A stretch of 64,000 nucleotides of DNA from Grammothele lineata (lineage: Eukaryota; Basidiomycota; Agaricomycetes; Polyporales; Polyporaceae): positions 62,001 through 126,000 of the forward strand of contig NDFF03000172.1 in NCBI GenBank assembly GCA_002150815.3, in the 5' to 3' direction. Below are positions 48,992 to 59,128 of the stretch, in pieces. Each line of letters starts with the position of its first letter. The first letter of the stretch is position 1. The notes below the pieces were generated by a model. It worked only from the letters and a program-made list of their open reading frames with translations. It ran no database searches and was not told where the DNA came from. Made by a program: the position numbers and the translations under genes.

Positions 48992-49026
48992 GACCGATGT
49001 GGCCCGTTAATTTTACATTTTTGCTG
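48992..49026 (-). repeat. right terminal inverted repeat of the 2.2-kb element
   Basis: It is the reverse complement of the left end, and the match stops at the CATCAGC terminus on both sides. Confidence 0.85.
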
Positions 49027-50846
49027 ATGGCCTAGCACGCAGGTGTATGTCTACAAGAAACCGTTCTAATCTCGAATAGAATTTCTCATCGAGATACGAG
49101 GTGAACGCGAACCGTGTCACGCCGAGGCCCAAGATGCATTGCTAGCAATTATAGGCTCGTTTATTGCTCTGTCATCGCATACGGTCCTGATAGCACCAGT
49201 ACTTCGAGAGTTCTTCCCGGTTTGGTAGCGATTTCAGTGCGTTCCGTAACACGTTAGCAAATGGCTCGTGTCCCTGTCATTCTAGAATTCGAAGGCGCAT
49301 TGAAGGTCGTAATGGTGGCGCTGTTACCGAGATTCTGTGCGGCTTTACGCCGACGTTCAGGTTGGTACTATGTCCCTGGCATTCCGGATATCTACCGAAT
49401 ACGCAACAGAGCCATGTCTTCCCGCTTTAAATTATTGCTACTAGGCCCCGTTAGTTGTATCCCAATATCAGCTATCGAAGAACCTCTTGTCCGACATACA
49501 TACCAGTCAAATCTGAGAACCATTTCCTATACGCTCGATCGTGGATATAAACTGAATGATCTGATTCCTTGACAGATGTTCTCGAAACGAGTTGCCATTT
49601 AAAGGGAAAAGGGAGTTTCTTCGAGGTTGGTGCTAATGGTCAATCGTTCTGATTAGGCGCACCATCGCACTCCGTGCACTGCATAAGACAAACGACAAGG
49701 TCATCATTCCAGCTTTACCTGACTTGATCTAGATACTTATCGACCTCTAGCCAAGACCCGGACGGACCGGACCAGATCGGATCGTACAAAGAGAGGGAAA
49801 CGAAGCCTCAAACGAGTAGCGTTTCCAGGATTTCCTTGTACATTTGCACAATTAAATTGTTGGCTGCTCTGCGTCGCTACATATCTCATCGAGATTACAT
49901 GTATGATACTTAGTGCCGCATTCTGTGGCCCGCTGAGCGCTTTCGGATCTTGAGACCGCATGGGCGCACCGAGCACAGCCTGACGTACGAGTGCTCCTAC
50001 CACTTACAGCTTTTAATGCTGGCGTGCATGCGGTAAAGATGGAGATACATGGATGAAAGAGGATACCTAGACGGTCTCCGTCGCCGGCGACAAGTCGGAC
50101 CGCACGTGGTTCGGACCCTTCGGCCGACGGGAATCTGTGCGGGTCAATCTGAGCGCCTACCGTAAGGTGGCGCACCATCTCCCGCTCCACTCGGAGAACA
50201 TGACGACAACTTCCTGCTTCTCTCCCTACAGCACGTTCTTCTCAAAATGTATCAAGGGTTCTTCCGCGCAGCCTCCAGGCAACCCCACTCGCTAACCTCC
50301 GACCATCGTCGTCCTCGAACACACGCTCCTCGCAGCAACATCCGAACTGCATGCGTAATCGGGGATTCGGCTACGCCCAGCCCGTCCAGAGGGAGCGACA
50401 TATCTCGGGTGCTCTTGGTCTCCCCTGGGCATATGCCACGCAATTGAGTATCGCTTACCGCTTTTCCATGGGCCCTGAGCCCAGCTCCGTTTGCGCCACC
50501 AGCCTCGTCCGCCATGAGGGCGACGCAGCTCGTCAGCACTCACATTCCAGGCTGCGCTAAGGCGTATCAGGCAGGAACCTCTCATGGACCGCCAGTATGT
50601 CGTTTTCGTGCGCCTCGTGCCACGTCGAGATGAATTTGCTGGCTGCGCTCACTCCGCTTCCGATGTCACAGAAGTTCTAGTTCTTTACCATCACCGATGC
50701 GCTCGGCGCAATCTTCATGATTACCGAGTTGAATTCATGCTTGTGGCTGAAACCTGTTAGCAATGCGCCGTGTATCATTTTGCTCTGGTGAGTAGCGTGA
50801 TTCGTCCCTCTTTGCTTTCAGTGTCTGATACGCAACTTACCGGGGT
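49027..50846. other. 1.8-kb spacer between two DNA transposons, no gene supported
   Basis: The plus frame 49261-49572 (103 aa) is the longest candidate. It contains WYYVPGIPDIY, which faintly resembles WYYVPGLAQW in the LINE fragment, but the rest does not match. Minus frames at 49737-50190 and 50252-50585 show nothing recognisable. Confidence 0.4.
50839..50846. repeat. candidate left target-site duplication of the KDZ element
   Basis: ACCGGGGT here and ACCGGGAT at 63704-63711 match at seven of eight positions in direct orientation. Confidence 0.4.
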
Positions 50847-50851
50847 ATAGA

Positions 50852-50889
50852 TTCAGTCTAGGTATCTAAATAAAATGGACTACATAGTC
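50852..50889 (+). repeat. left terminal inverted repeat of the KDZ element
   Basis: It aligns over 38 bp with the reverse complement of 63658-63695. TTCAGTC and GGACTACATAGTC are identical, and the intervening 18 bp differ at about seven positions. Confidence 0.8.
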
Positions 50890-50896
50890 GAGGGAT

Positions 50897-51696
50897 ATCT
50901 AGATACATGAATATATATATATGTTGCGGAGTATCTAGATACATTAACATATACATACTTTGAGGCTATCTAGATACTCCATCGGTGCCCCCTTACTGAG
51001 TGCAATCGTCTAGATACCGTGTATCTAGATAGGGCTACGATTTACTGAGACGTCTGTGGCACCATCTAGATACAAGTTGCGAGGTAGTAAGTACTATGTC
51101 AGAGCACGAGTAACTAGATACGAAAGTCATCTAGATAGCCCCGTCCTGAGCCGGACGTGTGCATCATCTAGATCAACCTCTTGCCAGAGTAAGTACGCGT
51201 GCCAGTATCTAGACACTCACCTGGCAAGTGCGTTCGCGTGGATATCTAGATGCGCCTGCTGCGAAGGCCAGCCTGTGCCTGTGTGCGCGCTGAGCATCTA
51301 GATACCAAAGTAGTAAGGGTATAGCACACGCGTAAAGTCATCTAGATACTAAAGTTGTAAGGGTATCGCACACGCGCAAAGCCATCTAGATGGCGAAGTT
51401 GCCAGGGTAGTGACTAGGTCGGCGCACTGTGGGCGGGCATCTAGATGCCACGCTGTTACCCGAGCTAACCAACATGATCTAGATACCAAAGTCTACAAGG
51501 AGAACTTGAACGCGCGAGCAAGCATCCATATGACTTACGTGTACAAAGACACCTAGAAATCAAAGCTGTACGAGTGTACACTGTAGTGTACGCATAGAGT
51601 CCGAGATCTAGGAGTCGCGAGGCCTACTCACGCGCGCGCGCATGTAGACGGGTTTCTTGCGACAGTACTGAGTACCCATGCCCGACGCCATCTAGA
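50897..51696 (+). repeat. left subterminal ATCTAGAT array
   Basis: By hand count 13 exact ATCTAGAT octamers occur between 50897 and 51484, spaced about 35-65 bp, with further degenerate copies (GTCTAGAT, TATCTAGACA, CCATCTAGACG) to 51696. Spacers are partly repeated. Near 51296 to 51395 three consecutive units of about 47 bp share A(C/T)(C/T)AAAGT or GCGAAGTTG and GTAAGGGTAT(A/C)GCACACG. The right array carries the same spacer words inverted. This is typical of transposase-binding platforms. No protein-coding frame spans it. Confidence 0.92.
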
Positions 51697-52079
51697 CGTT
51701 CCTTGAAGCATCACCGAGGAGAGGCGTGAGCGCGTGACGCAAACGCACGCAGTGCGGAGAAGGGACGTACCGTGTCCAGCCGCGGGGAACGCCTCAGCGG
51801 TCACCGATGCGCCCGCTCGTCTTCTCGGCGTGCGCGTGGTGGGTGTCCGTGACGGCGAGGAGGTTGCTTGTAGAAAGTGCCTCAACTATAAGCATGCGCG
51901 CGCGTACCGTTCTTGCACCTCAAGCCTGCCTCAAGCCTGAGACCCCGTAATCTCGCACACCACCAACAGCGGCGTCACGACCTTCAACATTCTAACTACG
52001 CGGCTACAAGTAGTACACTGGTTCATACGTCGGCCCGGGCTACGGTCCCAGAAGCTCATTCGATGGTATTCGGAAGATC
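51697..52079. other. interval between left array and first cargo gene
   Basis: These 380 bp contain no convincing gene. The minus frame 51628-51885 and plus frame 51734-51940 overlap each other and have no recognised features. Confidence 0.4.
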
Positions 52080-53293
52080 TCACGGCCTGGGGTGCGCCCG
52101 ACGTCCCCATTCTGGACGGCCAATATCCTCTGCCATAAGGGTCAACAATATGTTCACAAGACACGGAGTCGGACACATACCTGTGTAGTAATCAATCCCG
52201 GGAAGATCGACGAGTCCGTTCTTCACCCAGACTAACATGTCCTCGTTTGCGACACAGAGGTCCATCCAACTGTCCAAATCCGACGGGACGGCGAAGCGCC
52301 ACTCGCCAGAACGAGCTGTAAAGTACGCGATCTCGCGTGCACTGTCTAGGTCATAGGGCGTGAACATGTTGCAAGGGAGTACTCCCCTGCCCACAGGAAA
52401 CTCGTAAGAAACTGGAGGTTCTCCATCCTGACATCGTGTTAGCGCACACTAGGAGGCAGCCGAATGTCTGGAACGTACCTTCAAGTAGGCAACAATATTC
52501 ATGTAATCCGCGACCTCACGTGCTCCACCCACGGAAGTAGTCACTCTAGTGGAGGTTGATGCTTTTGACGCTGTGGGGTATGTCTGCTGCAGATTCTTGC
52601 GTGGGGAGCTGCGGTGCGAGTTGTGAGCGGCGTGTGTCCGCTGAGAACGACTCGGTGTGTACGGCATGGATTCTGACAAGATGGTCAGCACTGAAGTTCA
52701 TATTAAGTCATGCGCGAAAGTACAACGAACCGTCCTCACTTGACATGTCGTCATCGCTAGAAGTCTCACCCCGCTCTCCCTTACGCTCAAGCATCTGCTT
52801 CTCCATCACCGTGATTTCCTCGACCACTTGAGCTGATATCTTGTATAGCTCCCGGCGAGCCTCCAAAGTTTTCTTATCTTCCCGCGAGAGGCGCTCGGTG
52901 ACGAACTGCACCTTCCGGTAATATGGGCATTCATCATGATCGCACTACAAGCTCGTGTCAGAAAGCCTCCGAATAACGGTAGAAAGATCAAAGGTTAAAC
53001 GTACCAGACAATAGTAACGACCATCGTCTCGTGAGCCAGTGAGATACTGCACTTGCAGTTCGCCAGCCGCATGGCCACACAGACGTTCACAGGGTGGTTG
53101 TTCGTCCGCCAGAGCTTTCGCGAACAACTTGAAACGAAGCAGTGCCGCGTCCTTAGTATCCACAGTCTTCACTGGGCTCTTGAATGCCAGGTATGCAGCG
53201 CGAGCAGCACTGGCGTTGCGCTTGCTGCGGGAGGTCGGAGTGGCGGGGTAAGTACGAGTGCGCTTGCGGGAGGGGGGTGGAGGAAAGAGGCAT
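52080..53293 (-). CDS. KDZ cargo gene 1: GRF-like zinc-finger / coiled-coil protein
   Basis: Model: complement of 52080-52129, 52181-52427, 52479-52672, 52731-52944, 53005-53224, 53256-53293, about 320 aa. The start ATG at 53293 has a TATA box (53338-53343) 45 bp upstream. The first intron is uncertain. A 31-nt GTACTT..GCAG intron keeps frame, but is unusually short. A 79-nt version ending AAGAG also keeps frame and gives 304 aa. The later introns (51-60 nt) are sound, though one has a GTTCGT donor. Residues 58-92 (C58, C62, C85, C87, C92) contain CGHAAGELQVQYLTG and GRYYCLCDHDECPYY, resembling GRF-type fingers, which bind single-stranded nucleic acid in other proteins. A charged coiled-coil helix follows (EARRELYKISAQVVEEI), then an acidic Ser stretch and a 150-residue C-terminal part. 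The function within the element is unknown; nucleic-acid binding is an inference. Confidence 0.65.
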
Positions 53294-53736
53294 GGTGTGC
53301 AACAAGAACTGTGCGTCTCGCACCGGAGCGTAAACTGTTTATATGTGCGCGTCGCGTTCGGATGCTTTCGCCCCTGGCTCAAAGCGCGAAGGGCTCATTG
53401 TGCGATGTGGCCGCTAGATCATGTCAGCTATCACATTGTAGAGGCGCGTTTGGACGACATACGATAGTGTGGCCCGTGATTCATACATGGCACGGGCCGA
53501 AGCGCATCGGCCGGTGCGACGCGCAACGCCCCGTCGTGCTTGCACGGTGTCAGGCACCCGGTCAGGTATAGCCCGTCAGGCGAATATGCTCCACCCTTCA
53601 GTCGGGAACAGAGAACTTAGTTGATTATGGTAACACAATGCGATATAATGTACAACTACACAGAACGAACGGAATCGGGGACAACTCGTGAGCAGACATT
53701 ACATACCAAGAGCCACATGCCTTCGACAATAGACCA
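53294..53736. other. interval between cargo genes 1 and 2
   Basis: The 443 bp hold the promoter of cargo gene 1 and the 3' flank of cargo gene 2. No further gene is seen. Confidence 0.4.
53336..53344 (-). promoter_or_regulatory. TATA box of KDZ cargo gene 1
   Basis: CATATAAAC on the minus strand lies 45 bp before the ATG at 53293. It supports that start over any upstream frame. Confidence 0.5.
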
Positions 53737-55527
53737 CTACTTGCGGCGCTGGGACCGGCGTAGTGGCGCCGTAGTCGCGCCGTTCCCACTATCTACTACC
53801 TTCTTGCCTCTACCGCCCTTCTTAGTAGCTTTTTGATCCTTCGAAGAAGGGTCTACAGGTGCGGGCGACTGCTCAGCAATAGGCGCCATACGAACTCGCT
53901 TGGCGCATCTAGAGCCGCCTTCGTCTTCTTCGGGCCTGCATGCCTAGTGTTAGTACTGTAGATACTACTGGTGGATCTGAGACGTACCCTTCGGGCGCCC
54001 GCTTATCGGTGTTGCGTGGGTTCTCAGCGCTGTCCTTAGGCTGCTCGATCAAGTGATCAGGGACTGTCTCGGAAGGCGACCTGTTGTCGGCAGCAGGCGG
54101 GGCGTCTTTGACAGCACCCCCACTCGAGCTGTTCGAGCTTGACGTATCTATCGGGGGATCCCCATTGATCGGCAGACTGCGAGTGGACTGCACGGACTCA
54201 TGGGAGCCACTCGCTGCAGTCTCCGGGGGCGCCGGAGATGTCTACGTAAGGCGGTCAGTTCATATAAGCATATAGAGACGATCGTGCGTACGCCTGACGT
54301 GTGGCCCGTCTCATCTAGTCCGCCCTCGGGCTCGCGGGCGTTCGGCGGCGGTGTTACTTTGGATTTAACACGGAGACCGGGTACCTGTTCTTTGTGGCGC
54401 CCAGCGAAGAACGTGTCGAGTTGGGCATTGAAGTCCTCTTGGGCCAGGACAAGCTCCACCAGTTCATCGTCACTACCCAAGCTACGAAATGTTGAGAACG
54501 AGTTCGAGCAATAATTACAGCACTCACATCCACTTGGTTGGGTGACCCTCGGCACTCAAACCTGAATACACCACCAGAATGTCGAGCTCGCTGACGGCTG
54601 ACAAGTCGACGATCCGCGTTTGCAAGGTGTATTGTGCATCGTCCAGAAGACTTTGCGTAGCATTATCAGTATGATTTTCAAACAAGCCGTCGAACGGACT
54701 CACCGTTGGCGCCGTTCCGAGTCGGTTTCCCCATCGTCTTCGTCCTTCGCACCATCTGCCGCGCGAGCCACCGCCGCCTCCTCCTTGAGCAGTCGCGCAC
54801 GTTCCACGTACTCCGCAAAGGAGCCATCGCCCTTCGAGATGTCTATGGCCTCAGAGCGCGCCTTGTTGACTGCGATCATCACCTCCTTAGAGTCGGTGAT
54901 GCCTTCGGCCTTCAGCTTCGCGGTGGTTTGTTCCGCGACCTCGGGATGGTCAGCTACCCACAAATCGCGTGCACTCTTGGCGCGCGTTCTGACCACCCCA
55001 GCCTCGCGCGAGTCCAAGAGATCTCGGCGCGGCCGCGATACTGTACCCGGCGCACCAAGACCGCGAGCGTTCGCGAGCGTATGCCAGTTTGTTTGAACCC
55101 AGCGCCGCGTTTGCTGTACCGAACGGGATGAGCACTAAGTGTGAACGCAGTACATTAAGACGCACCTCTGGACGGTTCTGCGTGCGAATTTTGGCCTCCA
55201 CCTCCTTCTCCATCTTCCCGTTGGCCTTCAAAAAGCACCGAAGCGGCGGAAACTCCTCCTCGAACTCCGCTGCTAGCTTCTTACCAATAGCTGCCACACT
55301 TTTCTTCTCGCCGGAGAGAACGAGAGCATCCCTCTCCTCGCGCATGCGCCGCAGGAGCCACGCCTTCTGGTCAATGCCGTTCTCGAGGTCTTTCTTGAGC
55401 CACTCGGGTCCGGGCATCGTGTGTCGCAAAGTCGTGAGAGCGGGGTATGAGCAAGAGGCAGCTAGAGCGGCGAGGAGCGAGGATTAGCACTACACTGTCG
55501 AACACTTTAATACGCACCTTGGACCAT
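53737..55527 (-). CDS. KDZ cargo gene 2: charged helical protein of unknown function
   Basis: Model: complement of 53737-53935, 53988-54241, 54292-54481, 54528-54650, 54704-55113, 55166-55461, 55518-55527. The seven exons give 493 aa with every intron (46-56 nt) in phase. The first exon is only 10 nt (ATGGTCCAAG). If it is not used, the in-frame ATG at 55417 is the fallback start. The N-terminal third is a basic/acidic helix (for example EWLKKDLENGIDQKAWLL). The middle has WVADHPEVAEQTTAKLKAEG and an acidic tract (DEDDGETDSERRQR). The C-terminal half is Ser/Pro-rich and disordered, ending in a strongly basic tail (KKGGRGKKVV, LRRSQRRK) that suits nuclear location or DNA contact. One intron (54651-54703) needs an AAG acceptor. 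I do not recognise a domain, though proteins of this look are common in Agaricomycete genomes. Its place inside the transposon suggests an accessory role. Confidence 0.7.
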
Positions 55528-55693
55528 CACTTTCGCTTTGTGAAGTGTGGCCCGTTGGCCCACTTCCGGGCTCCTTGCGTGGCGGGTGGCCCTGACAAAG
55601 CGCACTCATACCATACATGAGCGCGTCACGAGGAAATCGCATATGTATGACAATTGCACCGAGTCCGTCAAGCGTACAATGTATGACAAGATT

Positions 55694-57891
55694 TTAGCGA
55701 GGGAACGGGAACGGAGGATGAGCAGGCGGTATAGGGAGACGACCGAAACGAGCACAGAAACATTGCACGTAGAACGCCACCGCAGTGTCCTCTGCGCGCG
55801 CAAGCTGAATCTCCTGGTTCTCTCGCAGCGCTGAACGAGCCGCCCAAAGCTCCTGGGGGCACCCTGCCCACCTCGACAAAACGTCGAGAAACGCCACCAG
55901 GGCGTCACGTCGTTCGGGCCTATCCTGCCAGTCTGGAGCATCAGGAAGCTCCCACAAATCCACGGCAGGACGCTCCGTGCTCTCGGGAAAGATGCTGAGT
56001 GTGCCTATTCCTCCCCAAACCTTCGCAACTGCGTCGGCGCGCTCCCATTCAAACAGCGAATTGTTTGCTATGGCTGTGCGCAACATCTCTCTGTCGAGCT
56101 CACGTAACTCGCACCTCCAGTTCACTTCATGCATCTCCCAAACGACTGCCTTCCAAACGTGCGGATTCTCCAGGAGATCGGGCGCGAGCAGGCTGTGGCT
56201 CCCCCAAGAAGCTCGCTGAGACGGGTCGTACGATGGCAGACCGCCCGCACTCGCGAAAAGTCGACGCAGAGCGAGTCTACGATCACGAGCCGCGTGCTCT
56301 GATGCTGAGCTCGTTTGTGCTGAATCCTCGCCAGATCGTGGAGGGGCGGCGTCGGAGTAATCGCCGTGTAAGGCTTCGCGCCACTCGACGATGCGTAGCG
56401 GACTGCCGGCCACAGTGGCATCCACCAAGCGCTGCTGAGCGAAGCGGCGGATACGCAGCCAATTGTGCATGTACTGGGCCGACTTATCATTGACTTCGGC
56501 GAACAAGAAGGGTGGCGGGAAGTAGTAGGTCGATGCGTGAGGAGGGGTATCTGAGAGCGCAGGCACTGCTTGCAAAGCTTGAGTCCACATAGTCGGAATG
56601 CTCAGAGAGGAGGGCGGTGGTAATACAAATTTGAACGTCGGGTGCAGAGGACGAGGCTGCTTCTTCTTGAGGCCGCGCTTGCCGCGGTGGGCTTTCCCTG
56701 TCTTTGCCTGCTCAGTCTTCTGACGCTTCGTGGCGGGCGGAGTAGTAGCACTCGCCGCGGTCGCGAGCTCATCAGAGGGCGGGCCAGACTCGATCAGTGG
56801 GGGCAATGAGGTCGATGCCAACATGGCCGATGCGCGCAGGAGCGATGCAGGGGCCCACTTCGACGGGTCTTGCCAGGTGCCCGTGGGATCGTACATGGGT
56901 TTGTCGACTGTCGTAAACGCAGGCTCGAGGGAGACGCGCGATGAGATCGGAGTGTACGAGTGGGCGACGTTCAGAATTGTGATGGAGGGGGTGTATTTCT
57001 GAAACAACCAAAAAGGAACGCCAACGCGAAAGAACTCTTGAGCGGTGGCGGGTTCGTTAACGAAGCCGCCGCGGACGTCGAGAGCGACCAATGTCGAGAA
57101 TTTTGGATCATAGAGGCGCGGCCGCACCACTTCAATGTACGTTGAGAAACCGGATAGCTCCAGGACGAGACGCTGGATATGGGCCACAACCGCTACAACG
57201 TGAATGTAGGAGCCGGGGATTCGCTGCAGCCGGTGGAGGGCGTTGCGAGCCAGCCTGCTGATATGGTACCCTTCGTGCTTCCGCGCTTCCGTGGTGCTAT
57301 TGCCAGCGCGCGCGAAACGCGCAATCGCTCGATCGACCTCGTGAGCCAGTTCCTGTTGAGTGGCTTGGCGAACATATCCCTGGTTGCTAGGCCCAACAAC
57401 GGCGGATGGTTCGAATTCGCTAGGAGAGATGGGCTGCCAGATACGAGCACCCGGACCGACACCAGTAGGATCAGGCAAGGTCGGTATACACATGTGATGG
57501 ACAACATTGGGGTGGTATTGTTGGGGCCAGCGCGTGTACTCCTGAGCTCCCCACAGCCCGTCCTTCCCAGTGACCACGCGGCCCCCCAAGATATAGGGGA
57601 ACTGGGGCACATAACGCTGGTTGGGACTAGTGATCACAACATCGAGACCTCCGAAGTCCAAGGCCACTTGCGCATCCAGAGCCGTCAAAGAGACAAGCGG
57701 TACCACTGTGATAAGTAAGTAAATGCGTAACAAATACAGCCAGGAGGGCCGCACCTGTACTCGATGGCCGTAATCCTAATCCCGTCCCTGCTTTCAGATC
57801 CTTCGACCGGGCGTCGACATACTGTAAATAAATCAGTACAATACTGAGCCCCGCACAATGTCAATCATACCAGCTCCGTCCAAGTTGGCAT
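55694..57891 (-). CDS. KDZ cargo gene 3: 699-aa uncharacterised basidiomycete protein
   Basis: Model: complement of 55694-57705, 57755-57821, 57871-57891, giving 699 aa in frame. Two 49-nt introns remove the otherwise ATG-less 5' part, so the start becomes MPTWTEL at 57891. Upstream in-frame codons remain open to 58086, so a longer first exon is possible. Features: a hydrophobic-helical N-terminal region, a conserved-looking stretch at 249-264 (ATAQEFFRVGVPFWLF), a basic cluster at about 355-383 (TKRQKTEQ, KTGKAHRGKRGLKKKQPRP) that looks like a nuclear localisation signal, and a Trp/Glu-rich C-terminal half (VWKAVVWEMHEVNWRCELRE). From memory the VPFWLF-type motif occurs in a group of uncharacterised Agaricomycete proteins, and I cannot name a family. 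The gene is divergent from the transposase across about 1.2 kb. There is no frame damage, so it is likely expressed. Confidence 0.75.
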
Positions 57892-58428
57892 GCAGGATCG
57901 TGTTGTCTTCCGATAGGCCGGGATCGCCTGAGAAACTAAGCACGGTGTGAGCTCAGTCGCTGCAGGCCGTGCTGCCTTGTACATACGCCGTACTATCGCA
58001 CGCCGTTGTGAACCAGGGAAACGCGAGTTCGCGGGTTTGACGCAGGAAGAAGCGCGTGCAGCAGGAGTGTCCTCCGCGCGACGCAAAACTCAGGGCGACG
58101 AAGAGCGGATGCCGTTCGTCGCACAGCTGAGGTGGATGAGGGTTAGAGACTAGGGGATAGTCGAAGTTGTGCGCAGATATAAGCGAAGCAGAGTAGACGA
58201 TGTAGCGCGAGTTGGCCTTGTCACGTCGAAGGAAGGGATGGCGGCGCTCGGCGCTCAACACCCAACCGGCGAGCCGCCGCTCCCGTCGCGGCATCGCCGC
58301 GCGGCGGCGCGGCGGCGCGGCGACACGGCGCTCATTGCGCACTTGCAGCTGGGCGCCCGGACCGGGGCGGGCAGCGCTCGTCGGCCCTTCGCGCGCAACT
58401 GCAACACCTCACTCGTCCTCCACGTTCG
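57892..58428. promoter_or_regulatory. divergent intergenic region inside the KDZ element
   Basis: It lies between cargo gene 3 (minus) and the plus-strand genes. It holds a GCGGCGCGGC simple-repeat stretch at about 58298-58323 and frames open on both strands (57953-58342 -, 58169-58741 +) without domains. A shared or bidirectional promoter is the plausible content, though no TATA box was identified. Confidence 0.35.
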
Positions 58429-58679
58429 ATGCCTCCCCTTGCACGCGACACCTACGACCGCCCCTCCCCCGACGCGCAACATTCACTGGCGCACGAACAT
58501 TTCAAGGTTGCAAGCCCGGAGGTTCCTGGTAGGCAATGGGAGAATGGATATGGGCTGCCGGGTAAGTATGTCGCCTTCTCACTCCCATCTCGCTGCAAGT
58601 CTCGCCCCCCTTCCTCTCGGACATATTCGTGTCCCCCACCTTTGCTTCCCCAGGCCCTCCCTGCGACGAACGCCAGTAG
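58429..58679 (+). CDS. possible two-exon micro-gene (52 aa) upstream of the transposase
   Basis: Exons 58429-58561 and 58654-58679 join in frame. The donor is GTAAGT, the acceptor CCCCAG, and the intron is 92 nt with a pyrimidine-rich 3' half. The product begins MPPLARDTYDRPSPD and ends GPPCDERQ. A second short frame, MSGRDYELLRGANLI, starts at 58724. Both could instead be upstream ORFs or leader exons of the transposase transcript. No family is recognised. Support is the good splice pair and protein-like composition only. Confidence 0.35.
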
Positions 58680-59128
58680 GTCTTCGTTGCGGGAGGTTGT
58701 TCGTATGTGCTCCTGCTCAGCATGAGCGGTCGAGACTATGAACTTCTGCGCGGTGCTAATCTCATCTAAAGGACTGGACCTCCGGCATGTCACATATGGT
58801 GCCCCCTCACCGCCCCATCCGGCTCCAGCTACCCTACAGTCTTGCCTCATCGGCTTCGGAATCCAAGACCCGCCCTACCACGCCTAAATTGCCTCCCTCC
58901 CTCTTGTCCTCGCCACGGCCTCCAGGAACCGTGCACAGACCAACATGTCCCCGTCGTGATGGAGCGGCGGACAACCATTGCGTTTCAAGTCGCCACTGTG
59001 TTTGGGAGCTCTATTGTTCTGCAACACAGCTTTGCCTCTTGTCAAGGTGCGTAGCGCGTTGCTGCTCAGTGGCTCGACACGCCGTCTTCTCTTCCTCCTC
59101 CACCCCCACCTCCGCTCACGCGTTCGCA
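58680..59128 (+). promoter_or_regulatory. leader region of the KDZ transposase gene
   Basis: The transposase frame stays open back to an ATG at 58787, which would add 114 Pro/Ser/Cys-rich residues. These do not resemble the N-terminus of CxC2 transposases, so it is treated as 5' leader. Confidence 0.4.

Larger units (their letters stand above)
46824..49026. mobile_element. 2.2-kb non-autonomous DNA transposon with subterminal palindromes
   Basis: Its ends are about 35-bp inverted repeats with only two mismatches. The left end (46824-46858) begins CATCAGCAAAAACGTAAAAT and continues TTAACGGGCCACATT. The right end is its reverse complement (48992-49026). Just inside both ends lie clusters of short palindromes of ATCGCGAT type (exact at about 46869, 46890 and 48849, with variants ATTGCGAT, ATTGTGAT, ATCGCAAT). 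Both ends also carry CCAATGCATTG. No transposase-like frame exists inside, so an external enzyme is needed. I could not find a target-site duplication. The plan resembles the large KDZ element 1.8 kb downstream, but the words differ, so the superfamily is an open question. Confidence 0.75.

Noticed and set aside
49261..49572. 103-aa frame resembling the LINE C-terminus (WYYVPG)
   Set aside because: Only six residues match and the Cys/His cluster is absent, so it is probably chance.
50897..51696. Regularly spaced ATCTAGAT copies as a CRISPR array
   Set aside because: The repeat is only 8 bp and palindromic, spacing is irregular, spacers are themselves related, and the host is a eukaryote. It is a transposon subterminal array.
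52708..53382. Separate 204-aa gene starting at 53382, followed by a second gene at 52080-52691
   Set aside because: The 53382 start is a TTG codon, and no ATG exists in that frame. Splicing 52673-52730 joins both parts in phase, so one gene is more likely.
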